A DNA stretch of 64,000 nucleotides, taken from assembly GCA_020060215.1 (NCBI GenBank), contig JAGVAP010000143.1, positions 1 through 64,000 of the forward strand. Reading direction: 5' to 3'. This stretch comes from Deltaproteobacteria bacterium (GTDB lineage Bacteria; Desulfobacterota; DSM-4660; Desulfatiglandales; HGW-15). Below the pieces are notes generated by a model. It was not told where the DNA came from and did no database searches. It worked only from the letters and a program-made list of their open reading frames with translations. Made by a program: the position numbers and the translations under genes. Below are positions 62,586-64,000 of the stretch, one piece after another (within the stretch, counting starts at the first letter, position 1; each line of letters begins with the position of its first letter).

Positions 62586-63917
62586 ATGGAAAAATCCCTG
62601 GTTTCCATTGTACGCTACGAACGTCCTCTCGACTCGGTACGCAGGGCGGTAGAGCTTTCCCTCGGTTTCGACCGCCTCCCCTCGAGGGCCAGGGTATTCA
62701 TCAAACCCAATATCGTCTTCTGGACCAAGGCCGTACCCTTTCCGAAATGGGGTGTGCTGACCACCTCGCGGGTCGTCGAGGACGTCGTGGTGCTGCTGAA
62801 GGAGCGCGGCATCGACGACATCGTGATCGGTGAAGGGATCGTCACCTACGATGCCAAGGACAAGGAGACTCCCGTCCACGCGTTCGAGACCCTCGGCTAC
62901 AATGTCCTGAAGAAGCGCTACGGGGTGAGGTACGTGAATGTACTGGAACGGCCTTTCGAGAAGGTCGACCTGGGCGAAGGATTGGAATTGAATTTCAACC
63001 AGGACATCCTGCACAGCGACTTTGTCGTGGACATCCCGGTGATGAAGGCGCATAACCAGTCCGTGGTCAGCCTGGGTTTCAAGAACCTGAAAGGTACGCT
63101 CGACGTCGCATCGCGGAAGAAATGCCACAGCGCGGACATCGAGAAGGATCTCAACTACATCATTGCCCGCCTTCCCGACAGGATGCCCCCTGTGTTTGCG
63201 CTCCTGGACGGGATCTATTCCAACGAGAGGGGCCCGTTCGTCGACGGCAGGATTCGAAGAAGCAATCTGCTGGTGGCCTCTGCGGACCTGCTCTCCGCAG
63301 ATCTGGTCGGGGCGAGGGTGCTGGGGTATGACCCCGTCCAGGTCCCCTACCTGGTTCATGCCGCCGGGAATCGCAACCGGCCGCTCGATCTCTCCGATGT
63401 GGACGTCGTCGGCGAGAAGATCGAGGATGTCGCGGCCTTCCACGAGCATGATTACACCTACGTGGAGAACGAGGACGGGGTTTTACCTCTGCCCATGGCC
63501 AAGCAGGGGATCAAGGGATTGTATTATCGGAAATACGATCTCTCCATGTGCACCTACTGTTCCGGGATGAACGGTTTGATCCTGAATGCCATCCGGTATG
63601 CGTGGGAAGGAAAACCCTTCGATGACGTGGAAGTCCTTACCGGCAAGATCATGAAACCGACTCCGGGACACAAAAAGACCGTCCTGATGGGCAAGTGCAT
63701 GTACCTGGCGCACAGAAACCATCCGGACATCAAAGAGATGATCCCCGTAAAGGGATGCCCCCCCAAACCCGACGAGATCGTTCGGGCCCTGCACAAGGCC
63801 GGCATACCGGTGAACCCGCAGATTTTCGAAAAGAGGTTGGAACTCCCCGGCATGTTCATGAGCCTCTACGAGGGGCGGCCGGAATTCGATGAGGCCTTTT
63901 TCAGGGTGGAACCGTGA
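62586..63917 (+). CDS. DUF362 protein, paralogue 3
   Basis: A 443-residue homologue of 39427-40740 and 51675-53003, conserved from FIKPNIVFWTKA and FPKWGVLTTSRVVEDVV to the C-terminal RPEFDEAFFRV. Five shared cysteines lie at about residues 180 (SRKKCH), 322 and 325 (MCTYCS), 371 (LMGKC) and 391 (VKGCPP). AAGGAGG at 62575-62581 supports ATG 62586. It closes the dehydratase operon and has the same orientation as it. Confidence 0.88.
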   Translation: MEKSLVSIVRYERPLDSVRRAVELSLGFDRLPSRARVFIKPNIVFWTKAVPFPKWGVLTTSRVVEDVVVLLKERGIDDIVIGEGIVTYDAKDKETPVHAFETLGYNVLKKRYGVRYVNVLERPFEKVDLGEGLELNFNQDILHSDFVVDIPVMKAHNQSVVSLGFKNLKGTLDVASRKKCHSADIEKDLNYIIARLPDRMPPVFALLDGIYSNERGPFVDGRIRRSNLLVASADLLSADLVGARVLGYDPVQVPYLVHAAGNRNRPLDLSDVDVVGEKIEDVAAFHEHDYTYVENEDGVLPLPMAKQGIKGLYYRKYDLSMCTYCSGMNGLILNAIRYAWEGKPFDDVEVLTGKIMKPTPGHKKTVLMGKCMYLAHRNHPDIKEMIPVKGCPPKPDEIVRALHKAGIPVNPQIFEKRLELPGMFMSLYEGRPEFDEAFFRVEP

Positions 63918-63939
63918 GGTGAGCCAAGTCCGGCCGACA

Positions 63940-64000
63940 ACCTGCATCGGCAAGATTGCTCCAATCATCGGCCGCACTTCCGCAGGCACAGCTCGCTCCT
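63940..64000. repeat. Degenerate REP-like sequence at the window edge
   Basis: GGCAAGATTGCTCC and CAGCTCGCTCCT resemble the GGAGC palindromes elsewhere but are imperfect and cut by the edge. Confidence 0.4.

Noticed and set aside
59586..63449. Minus-strand open frame of 1287 codons across three plus-strand genes
   Set aside because: Runs through the Fe-S, dehydratase and DUF362 genes and intergenic repeats; not a gene.
1..64000. tRNA or rRNA genes
   Set aside because: No cloverleaf or rRNA core sequence was noticed; a covariance-model scan would be needed to be certain.

Overview
The window looks like a chromosomal segment of a GC-rich (by eye about 60% GC) anaerobic Gram-negative bacterium, most plausibly from the Desulfobacterota (former Deltaproteobacteria). 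That is an inference from gene content: a type II secretion operon with a PilM-like GspL, NosL and heavy-metal RND genes, a beta-keto acid cleavage enzyme, a 4-hydroxybutyryl-CoA dehydratase-type enzyme, LivKHMGF with an acyl-CoA ligase, and many DUF362 and acyl-CoA genes. No rRNA, tRNA, CRISPR array or recognisable transposase was seen.

Layout. (1) 1-7.8 kb, plus strand: the tail of a repeat protein, three consecutive multicopper-oxidase-family genes, a small exported protein and a subtilisin-like protease. The edge fragment, the third oxidase homologue and the protease share the same C-terminal repeat of about 79 residues. (2) 7.8-21.1 kb, plus strand: metal handling, with two NosL-like proteins, a small membrane protein, an FtsX-type permease and its ATPase, a polytopic protein with a CPFC motif, a CusB-like adaptor, an unusually long CusA-like pump, an exported protein and a DsbA-like oxidoreductase. 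A minus-strand four-helix-bundle gene interrupts it. (3) 21.4-35.6 kb, plus strand: gspC, D, E, F, G, H, I, an NAD-dependent sugar epimerase, gspJ, K, L, M, then a PEP-CTERM protein and a strong terminator. (4) 35.9-38.8 kb, plus strand: a beta-keto acid cleavage enzyme, an enoyl-CoA isomerase-like crotonase and a 3-hydroxyacyl-CoA dehydrogenase. (5) 39.4-53.9 kb, minus strand: DUF362, an Old Yellow Enzyme-type reductase, thiolase, livF, livG, acyl-CoA ligase, livM, livH, livK, an SDR, a second DUF362 and a MerR-type regulator. (6) 54.2-63.9 kb, plus strand, divergent from merR: a FadB-like bifunctional protein, thiolase, acyl-CoA dehydrogenase, an HTH/Fe-S protein, a 4-hydroxybutyryl-CoA dehydratase-type enzyme and a third DUF362.

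How it may work together. The first half reads as an envelope copper system: oxidases and a protease that may be exported through the neighbouring type II system, with NosL, ABC, RND and thiol-redox proteins handling the metal. The most striking point is that the first two oxidase homologues have lost complementary halves of the copper ligands: the first keeps the domain-1 HxH and HCH motifs, the second keeps the domain-2 HxH and HSH motifs. Together they would supply the four HxH motifs of one trinuclear copper site, so a split, heteromeric multicopper oxidase is proposed. The second half reads as uptake, CoA activation and beta-oxidation of an organic acid, with three DUF362 proteins sharing an invariant cysteine set.

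Most intergenic spaces hold repeats: 8-bp-period ATTCCANN arrays in inverted pairs, 9-bp ATCCTGTTN arrays, REP-like GGAGC palindromes, a GATGGGTTTCGC palindrome family, hairpins with a fixed ATGCAACGCGGCT tail, and a duplicated element of about 115 bp. Several set or disturb gene starts and stops.
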